A DNA stretch of 64,000 bases from Chitinophaga ginsengisegetis (lineage in GTDB: Bacteria; Bacteroidota; Bacteroidia; Chitinophagales; Chitinophagaceae). The stretch lies in NCBI RefSeq assembly GCF_900168065.1, contig NZ_FUZZ01000001.1, positions 992,001-1,056,000 on the forward strand. The letters are read 5' to 3'. Below are positions 52,843-61,551 of the stretch, in pieces. The notes beneath the pieces are model-generated. The model saw only the letters and a program-made list of their open reading frames with translations, was not told the DNA's origin and made no database searches. How positions within the stretch are numbered: position 1 is the stretch's first letter; each line of letters starts with the position of its first letter. Both the position numbers and the translations under genes were made by a program.

Positions 52843-53466
52843 TTAATTATAGGCGCGGAATTGCTGGTACATTTCCAGCTCCTGTACAATCACCTCGATG
52901 TCGCGGTCTTCCTGCTTATCGTAATCGCTTTTCAGGTTGCCTCCAAAAAAGAAAGCAACGGTTTGCCATACACGGGCATTAAAGCCGCCTTTGAGTTCCT
53001 TGATGATTTCAAAGCAGTTCTGACCCGTTTCGCGGTCAATCAGTTTCATGAGTACTTTGCCCTGGTAAACGGAGAGGTTTTCGAGTTTATCGCCAAACTG
53101 GGCTTTGAGTTCTTTTTCCTTGCTGGCCAGGAAGGCTTTGCGTTCCCTTTTATTCATGGTAGCCATGCGGGTGTTCACATCTTTCAGCACCTTCGCCGCC
53201 GATCTGGCAAAAGGATAGGTTACATATACCGCATTGCGTAAACGGCTCCAGCGCTCGCGTTCCTTACGCAGCGCCTTTGGCATTTTAGCCACTACATCAA
53301 ATATGGCCAGGGTAATTACCGGAACGGTATCACGTCCCACTATCATGGCATGCAACGGTATTACATCCGCACCATGCGCCTCCTGGGCCATCGCCTCCGT
53401 GTGACAAAGGGATACGCCCAGTGCCAGGAATAATGAAACGATGATCTGTTTAATACGGATACGCAT
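52843..53466 (-). CDS. DUF4294 family secreted protein
   Basis: The 207-residue protein has a signal peptide (MRIRIKQIIVSLFLALGVSL... to about 27). It then has the DUF4294 pattern: LHAMIVGRDTVPVITL, RLRNAVYVTYPFARSAAKVL, RKAFLASKEKELKAQFGD and LIDRETGQNCFEIIKELKGGF. Family knowledge: DUF4294 proteins are confined to Bacteroidota and have no known function. The C-terminus is rich in charged residues. It precedes the plug-like protein by 46 bases and may share its transcript. Confidence 0.85.
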   Translation of the reverse strand: MRIRIKQIIVSLFLALGVSLCHTEAMAQEAHGADVIPLHAMIVGRDTVPVITLAIFDVVAKMPKALRKERERWSRLRNAVYVTYPFARSAAKVLKDVNTRMATMNKRERKAFLASKEKELKAQFGDKLENLSVYQGKVLMKLIDRETGQNCFEIIKELKGGFNARVWQTVAFFFGGNLKSDYDKQEDRDIEVIVQELEMYQQFRAYN

Positions 53467-53545
53467 AGTTAACTTAACGTTGCTTATAGATAGAATGTTA
53501 CCACAAGTTATAAAAGATTTCAGAATCCGGGTTAACTAAAAAGTG

Positions 53546-54550
53546 TTATCGCACCGGCCTCATATGTAACTTATTCATTACGAAATTGTCTATCGCTTTT
53601 TCCACCGCGGGGATATCGTGTCCTGTAAGCGCGCAGCCCATTACATGGTTGCCGGCGCCCGGAATAGCCATGGCCTCCTTTAAAGAATCCGGTGTGCCCA
53701 GCTGCTTTTCCATCTCCAGGATGGCGGCCACCCGCACCGTTTTATCCTGGTGCAGTTCATCTTTATAATAGTACAGGTTCAGCACCGGCTGATGTACTTT
53801 TTTGAACGTTGCTGGTACCATGCTGGACTCCAGCAGGTTTTGCAGTTGCACCACCGCTTCCAGGCGGTAATCATTGTACCAGTACTTTGCGGTTTCCGGG
53901 TTCTTGTCATCGCTCCGCCTGAAATCACCTTTACTCACCGTTCTGGCCAGCTGCAACCCCCAGGGGTTATTGGCAAGAAAAGCCAGGTTGTCGTTGATGG
54001 CAATATTGGGCGACATATTGATCATGGCATATACATCATTGGGATACGCCGCTGCCAGCTTCAGTGCCAGCGTGCCGCCGGTGGAGGTGGTCATCAGGAT
54101 CACCTTGTCGCCCAGCGCCTTGCCTATGCTCAACGCTTCTTCTGCGTCTTTCCACAAACCTGCTGCCGTCATATGCAGCAGCGGATCGCTGGTGTCAATC
54201 CCGTGCCCGTCGAGCCGCGACAGGTAAAGGTTACACCCATAACGCGCGGCAAAATTGCGGTGTACAGGGTTCCCCTCTTCCTGGCTGGCGGAAAAGCCAT
54301 GCAGGTATACCACGGAATAAGGCGTTTTATGAAACCCGGAATCCTGCCATACAATACGTGCTTCATTATCGGGTTTCAGCCGGTGCGCGGCTTCTTTATG
54401 CTTTATATATGCTTCCAGGGCGGGACCTGCAGCCGGTACTGCCGGCAGATTGTGTTCATAAACCGGTTCCGCCGGTTTGGGGCCAAGAAGATACACCACG
54501 GAAGCTGTGGCTATAACGATCAGGGATATACGCAACCACCTACGCATCAT
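53546..54550 (-). CDS. Membrane-anchored alpha/beta hydrolase
   Basis: The 334-residue protein starts with an uncleaved-looking membrane anchor (LRISLIVIATASVVYLL). The alpha/beta hydrolase core has LHGFSASQEEG (oxyanion His-Gly), the nucleophile S156 in TTSTGG (the first Gly of GxSxG is Thr), Asp in YYKDELHQD and His in GAGNHVMG. Family knowledge: hydrolases of this kind act on esters in the periplasm. The substrate is unknown. It is monocistronic by spacing. Confidence 0.82.
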   Translation of the reverse strand: MMRRWLRISLIVIATASVVYLLGPKPAEPVYEHNLPAVPAAGPALEAYIKHKEAAHRLKPDNEARIVWQDSGFHKTPYSVVYLHGFSASQEEGNPVHRNFAARYGCNLYLSRLDGHGIDTSDPLLHMTAAGLWKDAEEALSIGKALGDKVILMTTSTGGTLALKLAAAYPNDVYAMINMSPNIAINDNLAFLANNPWGLQLARTVSKGDFRRSDDKNPETAKYWYNDYRLEAVVQLQNLLESSMVPATFKKVHQPVLNLYYYKDELHQDKTVRVAAILEMEKQLGTPDSLKEAMAIPGAGNHVMGCALTGHDIPAVEKAIDNFVMNKLHMRPVR

Positions 54551-54626
54551 AAGGATATTTATTCCAGCTAAATGTAGATAAGAATTCTGAAATGCCGCAG
54601 CCCCGCCGGTTATTTAATTAATAAAA

Positions 54627-54657
54627 AATCCTTCAACAGCCACGCCATTGAAGGATT
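54627..54657 (-). terminator. Terminator of the cytochrome c biogenesis transcript
   Basis: 10-base perfect arms (54627-54636, 54648-54657) with an 11-base loop, followed by a T run on the minus strand, 23 bases after the CcsA/CcmF stop. Confidence 0.8.
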
Positions 54658-54679
54658 CTTCCTAAAAAAATATCTGCTG

Positions 54680-57163
54680 TTATCTTCTTCTTACTTTCTG
54701 ATAAATACTCATGGCGGTACCAATCACGGTAATAATGATACCCAGCCACAACACGTTGATGTAAGGGAATATCAGCGCTTTCATCACTATATAATCATTG
54801 AAGCCGGCTGCTTCTTTTACTTTCAGTTCTATTTTATTCTCCGCGGGCATAATTTTCGAGAACCGTACATTCAGTCCCAGCGGCGCCAGCGTATCTTCCA
54901 CGCTGTACTGGTAGCTGCTGTCGCGGATAAAATAGATCGGCTGCAGCTTGAAGTGATCATCTGTTTGTGTGTATACCTCCAGCTCTGCGCCTACGGCCAG
55001 GTCGCCATTCTGCGGAATGTAGTTGCGGCTTTCCGGTTTGGTGTTTAATCCTTTCAGCACAATAAATCCTTTGGAGAAGAATACCGAGTCGCCCTGTTTC
55101 ATTTCATGGGTCACATAAGGCGTGGTATCTGCCTGGGCGGCTTCATCGCGGTTAGGCGCGGCAGATACATAGGTAAAGATATCTTTTGTCAGGTAATGCC
55201 TGGAAGCCGGGTTGGACGACAAAGCATTTTCCTTTTTATTCACAAACGCATCAGGATAAAGGGTGAAACGCTCCAGCGCCTTGCCGGTTTGTTTATCCTT
55301 TTTCTCGTAATGCACTACGTAATATGTTTTGGGATCTCCCTGCGCTACGGAATCACCGGTATAGGTAACATGATAGTCGCCCATTTCCACCGGCACATCC
55401 TTTGGCAGCATAATATTTTCGCGCGGATTCTGTTTGCTTTCCTTTGTGAAAATGCCATCTCCCAGCATCTTCATACGGTCCAGCGAAATCACTTCCATTT
55501 TGGCAGAGGAAATCAGTACACCCAGCAACACCATACCGAAACCGATATGCGCTACAGAGGCGCCTGCATTTTTCAGCTTGCCTTTCAGACCGGAGAAAAT
55601 ATAAAAGAAGTTGCCCACAATTGCATAAATGCTGGCAAACAACATCAGGTAAATAGCCGTGAGAAAACCTGCACCGTATTTATCATAGGTGATAGTACCT
55701 TTCCAGGCCACCAGCGCCGTTAATAAGATGGTTACAATAGTAGGTACCAGCAGTTTCTTTGTGATCTCGCCACGCGGGGTATCCTTGTACCGCATAAACT
55801 GCACGATGGCCGTTAATACGCCCAGTACAATCGCAATCCAGATCTGGATTTTATTGTAGTGGAAAATACTGTCAGATGGCGGCGCAATATCGTTCATGTT
55901 GAAGGCTGACTTCAGCCCGGTGAGACTCAGTAATTTATTCCATACGGGAATAGAAGTAGTGAAGGTGATCTGGATGGCTGCAATCAGCAGGATCAGCGAA
56001 CCCACAAACAGCCAGAACTCGCGGGAGTAGCTGTTCTCTTCTTTCTTTACAGAAGGAATTTCCTTTCTGCGTACAATCAGCAGGGCGATGGCCGGAACCG
56101 TAAATACCAGCATGGAAATCAACAGCTGTGCGCTCATTCCCATATCGGTAAAGGAGTGTACGGAAGTATCGCCCAATACGCCGCTCTTTGTTAAGAAAGA
56201 GGAATACAGGATCAGAACGTAGGAAATAAAGAAGAAGAAGAAGGTAGATTTCAACGAGTGCCCGGTGGCTTTATAAGCCAGGAGCGTATGCACGCCTGCC
56301 ACCATGGTAAGCCACGGTACCAGCGACGCATTTTCTACCGGGTCCCATGCCCAGTACCCGCCGAAGTTGAGCGATTCATAGGCCCAGGCAGCGCCCATCA
56401 TAATTCCGGTTCCCAGCATCATAATGGCAAACAACCCCCAGGGTTGTACCGGTTTTACCCAGCCGGTGTAATCTTTTGTCCATAAACCGGCAAACGCAAA
56501 AGCAAATGGAATGATCATGGAAGCAAAACCCAGGAACAGTACCGGTGGGTGGATTACCATCCAGTAGTTCTGCAACGTAACATTCAATCCGTTTCCGTCG
56601 TGGATATGCTGCATATAGTCTGCTGTCTGGAAGATAGGCGCCAGTTGGTTTTCAGGCGCTTCCCTCAACAGCATGAAAGGATTGCTGCCCACTTTATAAC
56701 CCAGGATGAAAATACCCAGCAACATGCTGGCCATAATCAGCTGCGCGAGAGAGAAGATGGTCATTACCGGCGCTTCCCAGTTTTTGGAAGTGCGGATCAG
56801 GAAAATCCCCAGGATGCTGTTCCAGATGCTCCACAGCAGGAAGCTGCCTTCCTGGTCGGACCAGAGGCTGGACAGCAGGTATTGGATAGGCAGGTCGCGG
56901 GAAGTATTGCGCCATGCGTATTTATATTCGAAATAGTGATTATACAGGATAAAGTACAGGCAGGTGAATACACCTATTACGGCGGCCGACTGGATAATGA
57001 AAGACCAGCGTGCCAGTCGTTTCCAGGAATCCCTGATCAGGGGTTCTTTTCCTTTAACTACATTATAATAAGCCACAGTGGCTACCATAGATGCTACAAA
57101 TGCCAGTATGGCAAAGAAGTGGCCAAGTTGGCCCGGCAGTAAATGTTCCCCTACAAACTTCAT
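54680..57163 (-). CDS. CcmF/CcsA-type cytochrome c heme lyase
   Basis: The 827-residue protein has many membrane helices and the heme-handling WWD-type motif GGYWAWDPVENASLVPWL, plus the flanking helices and loops of CcmF. A long periplasmic loop lies at about 590-790, and a final helix (VLWLGIIITVIGTAMSIYQ) closes it. Family knowledge: it attaches heme to apocytochrome c. It is transcribed with ccmE 72 bases upstream, so this is a system I-type (Ccm) fragment. CcmA-D genes are not in the window. Confidence 0.9.
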   Translation of the reverse strand: MKFVGEHLLPGQLGHFFAILAFVASMVATVAYYNVVKGKEPLIRDSWKRLARWSFIIQSAAVIGVFTCLYFILYNHYFEYKYAWRNTSRDLPIQYLLSSLWSDQEGSFLLWSIWNSILGIFLIRTSKNWEAPVMTIFSLAQLIMASMLLGIFILGYKVGSNPFMLLREAPENQLAPIFQTADYMQHIHDGNGLNVTLQNYWMVIHPPVLFLGFASMIIPFAFAFAGLWTKDYTGWVKPVQPWGLFAIMMLGTGIMMGAAWAYESLNFGGYWAWDPVENASLVPWLTMVAGVHTLLAYKATGHSLKSTFFFFFISYVLILYSSFLTKSGVLGDTSVHSFTDMGMSAQLLISMLVFTVPAIALLIVRRKEIPSVKKEENSYSREFWLFVGSLILLIAAIQITFTTSIPVWNKLLSLTGLKSAFNMNDIAPPSDSIFHYNKIQIWIAIVLGVLTAIVQFMRYKDTPRGEITKKLLVPTIVTILLTALVAWKGTITYDKYGAGFLTAIYLMLFASIYAIVGNFFYIFSGLKGKLKNAGASVAHIGFGMVLLGVLISSAKMEVISLDRMKMLGDGIFTKESKQNPRENIMLPKDVPVEMGDYHVTYTGDSVAQGDPKTYYVVHYEKKDKQTGKALERFTLYPDAFVNKKENALSSNPASRHYLTKDIFTYVSAAPNRDEAAQADTTPYVTHEMKQGDSVFFSKGFIVLKGLNTKPESRNYIPQNGDLAVGAELEVYTQTDDHFKLQPIYFIRDSSYQYSVEDTLAPLGLNVRFSKIMPAENKIELKVKEAAGFNDYIVMKALIFPYINVLWLGIIITVIGTAMSIYQKVRRR

Positions 57164-57235
57164 AAAATTCCTCTGAGAGATGTGAATATTGTGGCATTGA
57201 TCATCCTACGACGACAATCATATACATATAGCTAA

Positions 57236-57634
57236 TTATATCTGTTTGTTGCTTACTGCAACCTGGTCGTCCTTATACTTGGAAGGACATTTCATCAGTA
57301 TTTTGCTGCAGTGAAATTCTGAGCCTTCCATTTTACCGGTCAGTACAATGGATTCGGCTTTTTCAAAGTCGGTAGGTTTGGCGCCGTAGAAAACTACTTT
57401 ATGGGATTCCCCGGTTTTATCGTGGACATAGAAGCTGAACAGGTTGGCATCTTTAGCCGGATCGTAGCTCATTGCTTTCAGGGTATCGAGTTTACCAATT
57501 ACGTGAAACTCCTTCCCTTCTTTCTCACGGGCTGTTGCGAAAGTTTCATAGGTACTGAAATCACCCACCATAGTCACTATCACTCCAATTGCCACCGCAA
57601 TTACCACCAGCAGAATAATATTTGTTTTTTTCAT
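57236..57634 (-). CDS. ccmE: Cytochrome c maturation protein CcmE, cysteine-type
   Basis: The start at 57634 gives 132 residues. A frame to 57688 lacks a sensible start. It has one N-terminal anchor helix and the CcmE OB-fold (HVIGKLDTLKAM, VVFYGAKPTDFEKAESIVLTGKM). In standard CcmE the heme-binding His lies in a KHDENY motif. Here it is K115-C116-P-S-K-Y120, so the His is replaced by Cys in a CxxxY pattern. Family knowledge: CxxxY CcmE proteins have been reported in archaea and some bacteria. It is the first gene of the pair with the heme lyase. Confidence 0.9.
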   Translation of the reverse strand: MKKTNIILLVVIAVAIGVIVTMVGDFSTYETFATAREKEGKEFHVIGKLDTLKAMSYDPAKDANLFSFYVHDKTGESHKVVFYGAKPTDFEKAESIVLTGKMEGSEFHCSKILMKCPSKYKDDQVAVSNKQI

Positions 57635-57836
57635 ATGAAAATTATCTTCCCTATTGATTAGACACAAGCTGCAAAAACCCTTTACCAACGCCGCTTCTAC
57701 TATTCCTTCCTTTTTGCCTTACTTTATTTGTTTCCGATTAATCGGCAAAATTAAGTCAAAATGACCTTCTTCCGACAAATTTTATATAAAAGGCAATTCT
57801 TTTTATGAGAAGGACGGCTGTAAGTAAACATAATCC

Positions 57837-57844
57837 TATCTTTG
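57837..57844 (+). promoter_or_regulatory. -7 promoter element of the arginase-family gene
   Basis: TATCTTTG matches TAnnTTTG exactly, 29 bases before the ATG at 57874. No strong -33 element. It supports that start over the longer frame to 57805. Confidence 0.5.
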
Positions 57845-57873
57845 CGCGGAATTTAGAAAAGTACGACTTTATC

Positions 57874-58917
57874 ATGGCAGATTTATCTCAATTTGACCCT
57901 AACTCGGTTGGCCTGCTGTCCAACAACGTTTTTGGCTTACCTTTTTCCGAAGAAGAGGCAAGACTGGTGTTATTACCTGTTCCCTGGGAAGTAACCGTTT
58001 CCTATAATAATGGTACGGCCCGCGGCCCCGAACATATTTTCAGGGCTTCCTTCCAGGTAGACCTGTACGACGCAGATGTAAAAGACGGCTGGAAACAGGG
58101 TTTCTACATGCGGGAACCAGACAAGCACCTCCTGCTGCGCAGCGATTACCTGCGCAAGGAAGCAGAGCTGTACCTGAAATTCCTGACCGAAGGGGGAGAT
58201 ATTTCTGAAAATGAATTCCTGAAAAAAACACTGGTAGACGTGAGCAACGGTACCAGGGCCATGAATGAATGGGTATACACCCAAACCAAAGCGCTCCTGG
58301 AAAAAGGTAAGCTGGTTGGTTTGGTGGGCGGCGACCACAGTACGCCACTCGGCTTCTTCAAAGCAATCGGTGAACACAAGGGCGAATTTGGTATCCTCCA
58401 GATCGATGCCCATTGCGACCTCCGTGATGCATACGAAGGATTCAAATACTCCCACGCCTCTATTATGTTTAATGCGCTGGCAGAAGTACCGCAGCTCTCT
58501 AAACTGGTACAGGTAGGCATCCGCGATTATTGCGAAGAAGAAGTGGATTATATCAATAACAGCGAAGGCCGCGTAGTTACCTTCTTTGATAAACAAATCA
58601 AGGAAAGACAATTTGAAGGAGAATCCTGGAAAGCTATCTGCGACAGCATTGTAGCTGCTTTACCACAACAGGTATATATCAGTTTTGATATCGACGGACT
58701 GGATCCGAAATTATGCCCGCATACCGGCACCCCGGTAGCAGGCGGTTTTGAAGCAGAACAGGTATACTATCTCTTTAAAAAAGTACTCGAAAGCGGTAGA
58801 AAACTGATCGGTTTTGACCTGAACGAAGTAAGCACTTCACACGACGAATGGGATGCCAACGTAGGCGCCCGTGTGTTGTTCAAACTTTGCAACCTGTTGA
58901 TCAGTTCTAATTCTTAA
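57874..58917 (+). CDS. Arginase/agmatinase family ureohydrolase
   Basis: The start at 57874 (MADLSQFDPNSVGLLSNNVF) gives 347 residues and matches the promoter. The Mn-binding motifs are GGDHSTPLG, DAHCDLRDAY and SFDIDGLDP. Family knowledge: enzymes of this fold hydrolyse arginine, agmatine, formimidoylglutamate or guanidines. The exact substrate is not evident, and the neighbours do not include other arginine genes. It is followed by a membrane protein gene 16 bases later. Confidence 0.9.
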   Translation: MADLSQFDPNSVGLLSNNVFGLPFSEEEARLVLLPVPWEVTVSYNNGTARGPEHIFRASFQVDLYDADVKDGWKQGFYMREPDKHLLLRSDYLRKEAELYLKFLTEGGDISENEFLKKTLVDVSNGTRAMNEWVYTQTKALLEKGKLVGLVGGDHSTPLGFFKAIGEHKGEFGILQIDAHCDLRDAYEGFKYSHASIMFNALAEVPQLSKLVQVGIRDYCEEEVDYINNSEGRVVTFFDKQIKERQFEGESWKAICDSIVAALPQQVYISFDIDGLDPKLCPHTGTPVAGGFEAEQVYYLFKKVLESGRKLIGFDLNEVSTSHDEWDANVGARVLFKLCNLLISSNS

Positions 58918-58933
58918 TCTCACATTCCTGTTC

Positions 58934-59521
58934 ATGCATAGTTTGCGCATCCTGCATCCGAATACCCCCAGCAGAATCCGGTTGCTCCCGGTAATGCATG
59001 GGCTTACCGGCATACTGTTCCTGTTTAACGCGATCGGTATTTACCGCAGTCCGCAACCTAACTGGTTCCTGGTGTTTTTTTTCCTGGTAATAGGCATATT
59101 ATGTATTGGCTTCCCTTTTACCATGAGAAGGTTTAAGAAATTTACCGAAGCCAACACTGTAGCACGGATGATAGAAGCGCTCATTTGTCTTACCGGCAGT
59201 TTGTACTTCCTGTCGCACCTCAACCCGGTTACCGCATTGCTGCTGTTCCTGGTAGGCGCCGGGCTCGCCTACGTAGGCTGGATGGAATACCGTATTTTCC
59301 AACCTTCTTACGTAAAGATGGATACCACCGGGATTACCCTGCCCACTACCTTCTCAAAAAGGCTGGTTGGCTGGAACGAACTGAATAACGTAATTTTGCG
59401 GAACGATCTGCTCACAATAGACTTTAAGAACAATAAGATTCTGCAACTGGAAATACTGGATGAACCAGGCGCAGCACAAAGGGAAGCACTGAATGATTTT
59501 TTCCGGAGCAGGGTTCAATAA
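58934..59521 (+). CDS. Membrane protein with a C-terminal PH-like domain
   Basis: The 195-residue protein has four hydrophobic segments (about 14-33, 40-61, 76-95, 99-116) and a soluble C-terminal part with alternating strands (YVKMDTTGITLPTTFSKRLVGW, NNVILRNDLLTIDFKNNKIL) that looks like a PH-like or bPH domain. It is flanked by the arginase-family gene (16 bases) and a radical SAM gene (14 bases), so all three form one operon. Function is unknown. Confidence 0.65.
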   Translation: MHSLRILHPNTPSRIRLLPVMHGLTGILFLFNAIGIYRSPQPNWFLVFFFLVIGILCIGFPFTMRRFKKFTEANTVARMIEALICLTGSLYFLSHLNPVTALLLFLVGAGLAYVGWMEYRIFQPSYVKMDTTGITLPTTFSKRLVGWNELNNVILRNDLLTIDFKNNKILQLEILDEPGAAQREALNDFFRSRVQ

Positions 59522-59535
59522 CATAAAAACAAAAA

Positions 59536-60831
59536 ATGCTAAAACAAACACCTTACATATTATACTCAGACGGTAACGGTAATATTTTTGAAGATACTAC
59601 CATGCATGTAACCGGCCGTAGCGGCTGGGATGCGTGGCCGGTAGAAGCAGATGAATGGATTGAATTACCGGAAGGAGGTAATTTGTATGAGTTGCCCGGC
59701 CGCCGGGGTATTGGTATCAATGCCACCACCGGCGATATGCAGCTTTGTGATAAAGGATGGGCCGTAGCCGCATTTATACCGCCGGCGCATACCGGCTTTT
59801 ACCTGGCTGCCTACGAAACCATGCCGGATGCCCCCACCCTGCCGCTGTTCTGCTATACCGCAGTAGGCTGGCTGGATGGTAAGTTTTACGTACCCGCCAC
59901 CCGTATTGAAGCAGATATCCGCCAGGAATGCGCGGGCTTTGATGATAAAAAGGTAAAGCAGGGCGTAAAAACCCTGGTGGAAGCATATCCGCATAACAGG
60001 CTGGTACAGCATCTCGCGGAAAATTGCGCACTCACTTATGAGTGTCCTGCCGCGCGTAATTATTTTATGGGAAGATGGGAATGCCCTATTCCTTCCTCTC
60101 CTGCATGTAATGCCAATTGTGTTGGATGCATTTCATTCCAGCCGGAAGAAGAAAGCATTGTTTCTACACAGGATCGTTTGCGCTTTAAACCAACCGCGGA
60201 GGAAATTGTGGAATACACCGTACCTCACCTGGAATCAGCTCCTTTCCCTATCGTTAGCTTCGGACAGGGCTGTGAAGGCGAACCGCTGCTGATGTGGGAA
60301 ACCATCCGCGAATCCATCCTGGAAATACGTAAACACACGCCAAAAGGCAGTATCAATATCAACACCAACGGCAGCAAACCGGATGCCGTAAGAGCCTTGT
60401 GTGAAGCGGGCCTGAACAGTATCCGCGTAAGCCTGAACTCCGCACAGGAAAAATATTACACCCCGTATTACCGCCCTAACAACTACGTTTTTGAAGACAT
60501 CATCGAAAGCCTGAAAGTAGTGCGTGAATTCGGCGGCTGGACCTCTATCAACTACTTCGTATTTCCGGGCATGACAGACAGCGCAGATGAATATGAAGCA
60601 CTGCGTAAACTGATCCGGGAAACCGGTCTGAATATGATCCAGTGGCGTAATTTCAATATTGATCCCGACTGGTACCTCGGTAAACTGGGCGTAACGGAAA
60701 CGGGAGAATGCTTAGGGATAAAACAGTTACAGGAACTGATCCATGAAGAATTCCCGGATCTGAAATTCGGTTACTTTAATCCTCCGATGGAGCGTATTAC
60801 CGGTGATTATATGAGCGACTTTGCTCACTGA
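59536..60831 (+). CDS. Radical SAM protein of unknown function
   Basis: The 431-residue protein has the [4Fe-4S] motif CNANCVGC (C191, C195, C198) in a TIM-barrel region. SAM-site patterns follow: FGQGCEGEPLL, then ININTNGS, and NSIRVSLNSAQ later. The N-terminal 180 residues are a domain I do not recognise (PELPGRRGIGINATTGD...). It lies in an operon with the arginase-family gene and a membrane protein. Family knowledge does not fix a substrate. A peptide, cofactor or RNA modification is equally possible. Confidence 0.8.
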   Translation: MLKQTPYILYSDGNGNIFEDTTMHVTGRSGWDAWPVEADEWIELPEGGNLYELPGRRGIGINATTGDMQLCDKGWAVAAFIPPAHTGFYLAAYETMPDAPTLPLFCYTAVGWLDGKFYVPATRIEADIRQECAGFDDKKVKQGVKTLVEAYPHNRLVQHLAENCALTYECPAARNYFMGRWECPIPSSPACNANCVGCISFQPEEESIVSTQDRLRFKPTAEEIVEYTVPHLESAPFPIVSFGQGCEGEPLLMWETIRESILEIRKHTPKGSININTNGSKPDAVRALCEAGLNSIRVSLNSAQEKYYTPYYRPNNYVFEDIIESLKVVREFGGWTSINYFVFPGMTDSADEYEALRKLIRETGLNMIQWRNFNIDPDWYLGKLGVTETGECLGIKQLQELIHEEFPDLKFGYFNPPMERITGDYMSDFAH

Positions 60832-60851
60832 AAATAATAAGGAACATTAAA

Positions 60852-60884
60852 AAAGAGGCTGTCTCAAAAAGGGGTAGCCTCTTT
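60852..60884. terminator. Hairpin after the radical SAM gene
   Basis: 9-base perfect arms (60852-60860, 60876-60884) around a 15-base loop, with a preceding A run, 20 bases past the stop. The arms end in a T tract of three. It may stop both flanking genes. Confidence 0.7.
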
Positions 60885-60936
60885 GCCTGGGTGCTGCACA
60901 AGCAGCAGGGGTGCCAACGAAAGAACACTGTTAACC

Positions 60937-61371
60937 TTACCCCTTATAAGCCGGGTCAAACTCTACAATCCATTCAATACCATATTTGTCTCTAAACATT
61001 CCGGCGTATGTACCCCACGGACTGTCACCAATAGGTCCCTCTACTTCTCCGCCTGCCGATAATCCGTTAAATATTTTGTCAGCTTCTTCACGGCTTTCTG
61101 CACTAACTGAAATTTTCGACCTGTTCTCGTTTTCGTTTACCCGTCCCATAAATTCAGGAACATCATTGGCAATTAACACATTGTGTTTGCCAAGAGGCAA
61201 AGCGATGGTCATTATTTTGTTTGCTTCCTTTTCCGGTACCGGAAATTCATCGCTTGCCAGGTCCTTGAAACGAATGACCCTGGTGAATTCTCCGCCGAAA
61301 ACAGATCTGTAAAAAGTGAATGCTTCTTCGGCATTCCCATTGAAGTTGATCCACGGATTGATTGTTCTCAT
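60937..61371 (-). CDS. PhnB-like VOC family protein
   Basis: The 144-residue protein starts MRTINPWINFNGNAEEAFTF, typical of PhnB/YjdN-like VOC proteins. It contains NVLIANDVPEFMGR and ends GIEWIVEFDPAYKG. Family knowledge: the biochemical role of PhnB-like proteins is mostly unknown, despite a ubiquinone methyltransferase-like label. It is monocistronic by spacing. The region downstream holds a possible gene remnant. Confidence 0.85.
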   Translation of the reverse strand: MRTINPWINFNGNAEEAFTFYRSVFGGEFTRVIRFKDLASDEFPVPEKEANKIMTIALPLGKHNVLIANDVPEFMGRVNENENRSKISVSAESREEADKIFNGLSAGGEVEGPIGDSPWGTYAGMFRDKYGIEWIVEFDPAYKG

Positions 61372-61406
61372 AACTTTTATTTTTAGATTGTTGATCTTTC
61401 GGTTTA

Positions 61407-61505
61407 TTATTTCTGCGATAAAGTGGTTAACAGATCTTCCAGGTTTTTTAAGGTCGTGATAAAGCCTGCATCAAAGAGAATAATAACGATGTGATCGGCC
61501 AGCAT
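61407..61505 (-). pseudogene. Possible short remnant of a gene
   Basis: A 32-codon frame (MLADHIVIILFDAGFITTLK, then NLEDLLTTLSQK) lies between the PhnB-like and AraC genes. It has an amphipathic-helix look, as at the C-terminus of a small regulator or enzyme. Nothing upstream continues the frame into a full gene, so I treat it as a doubtful remnant. Confidence 0.2.
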
Positions 61506-61551
61506 TCGCAGGTGGCGCCTTTATTAGAGGTGGGCTTTAATGGGGTTGCTG

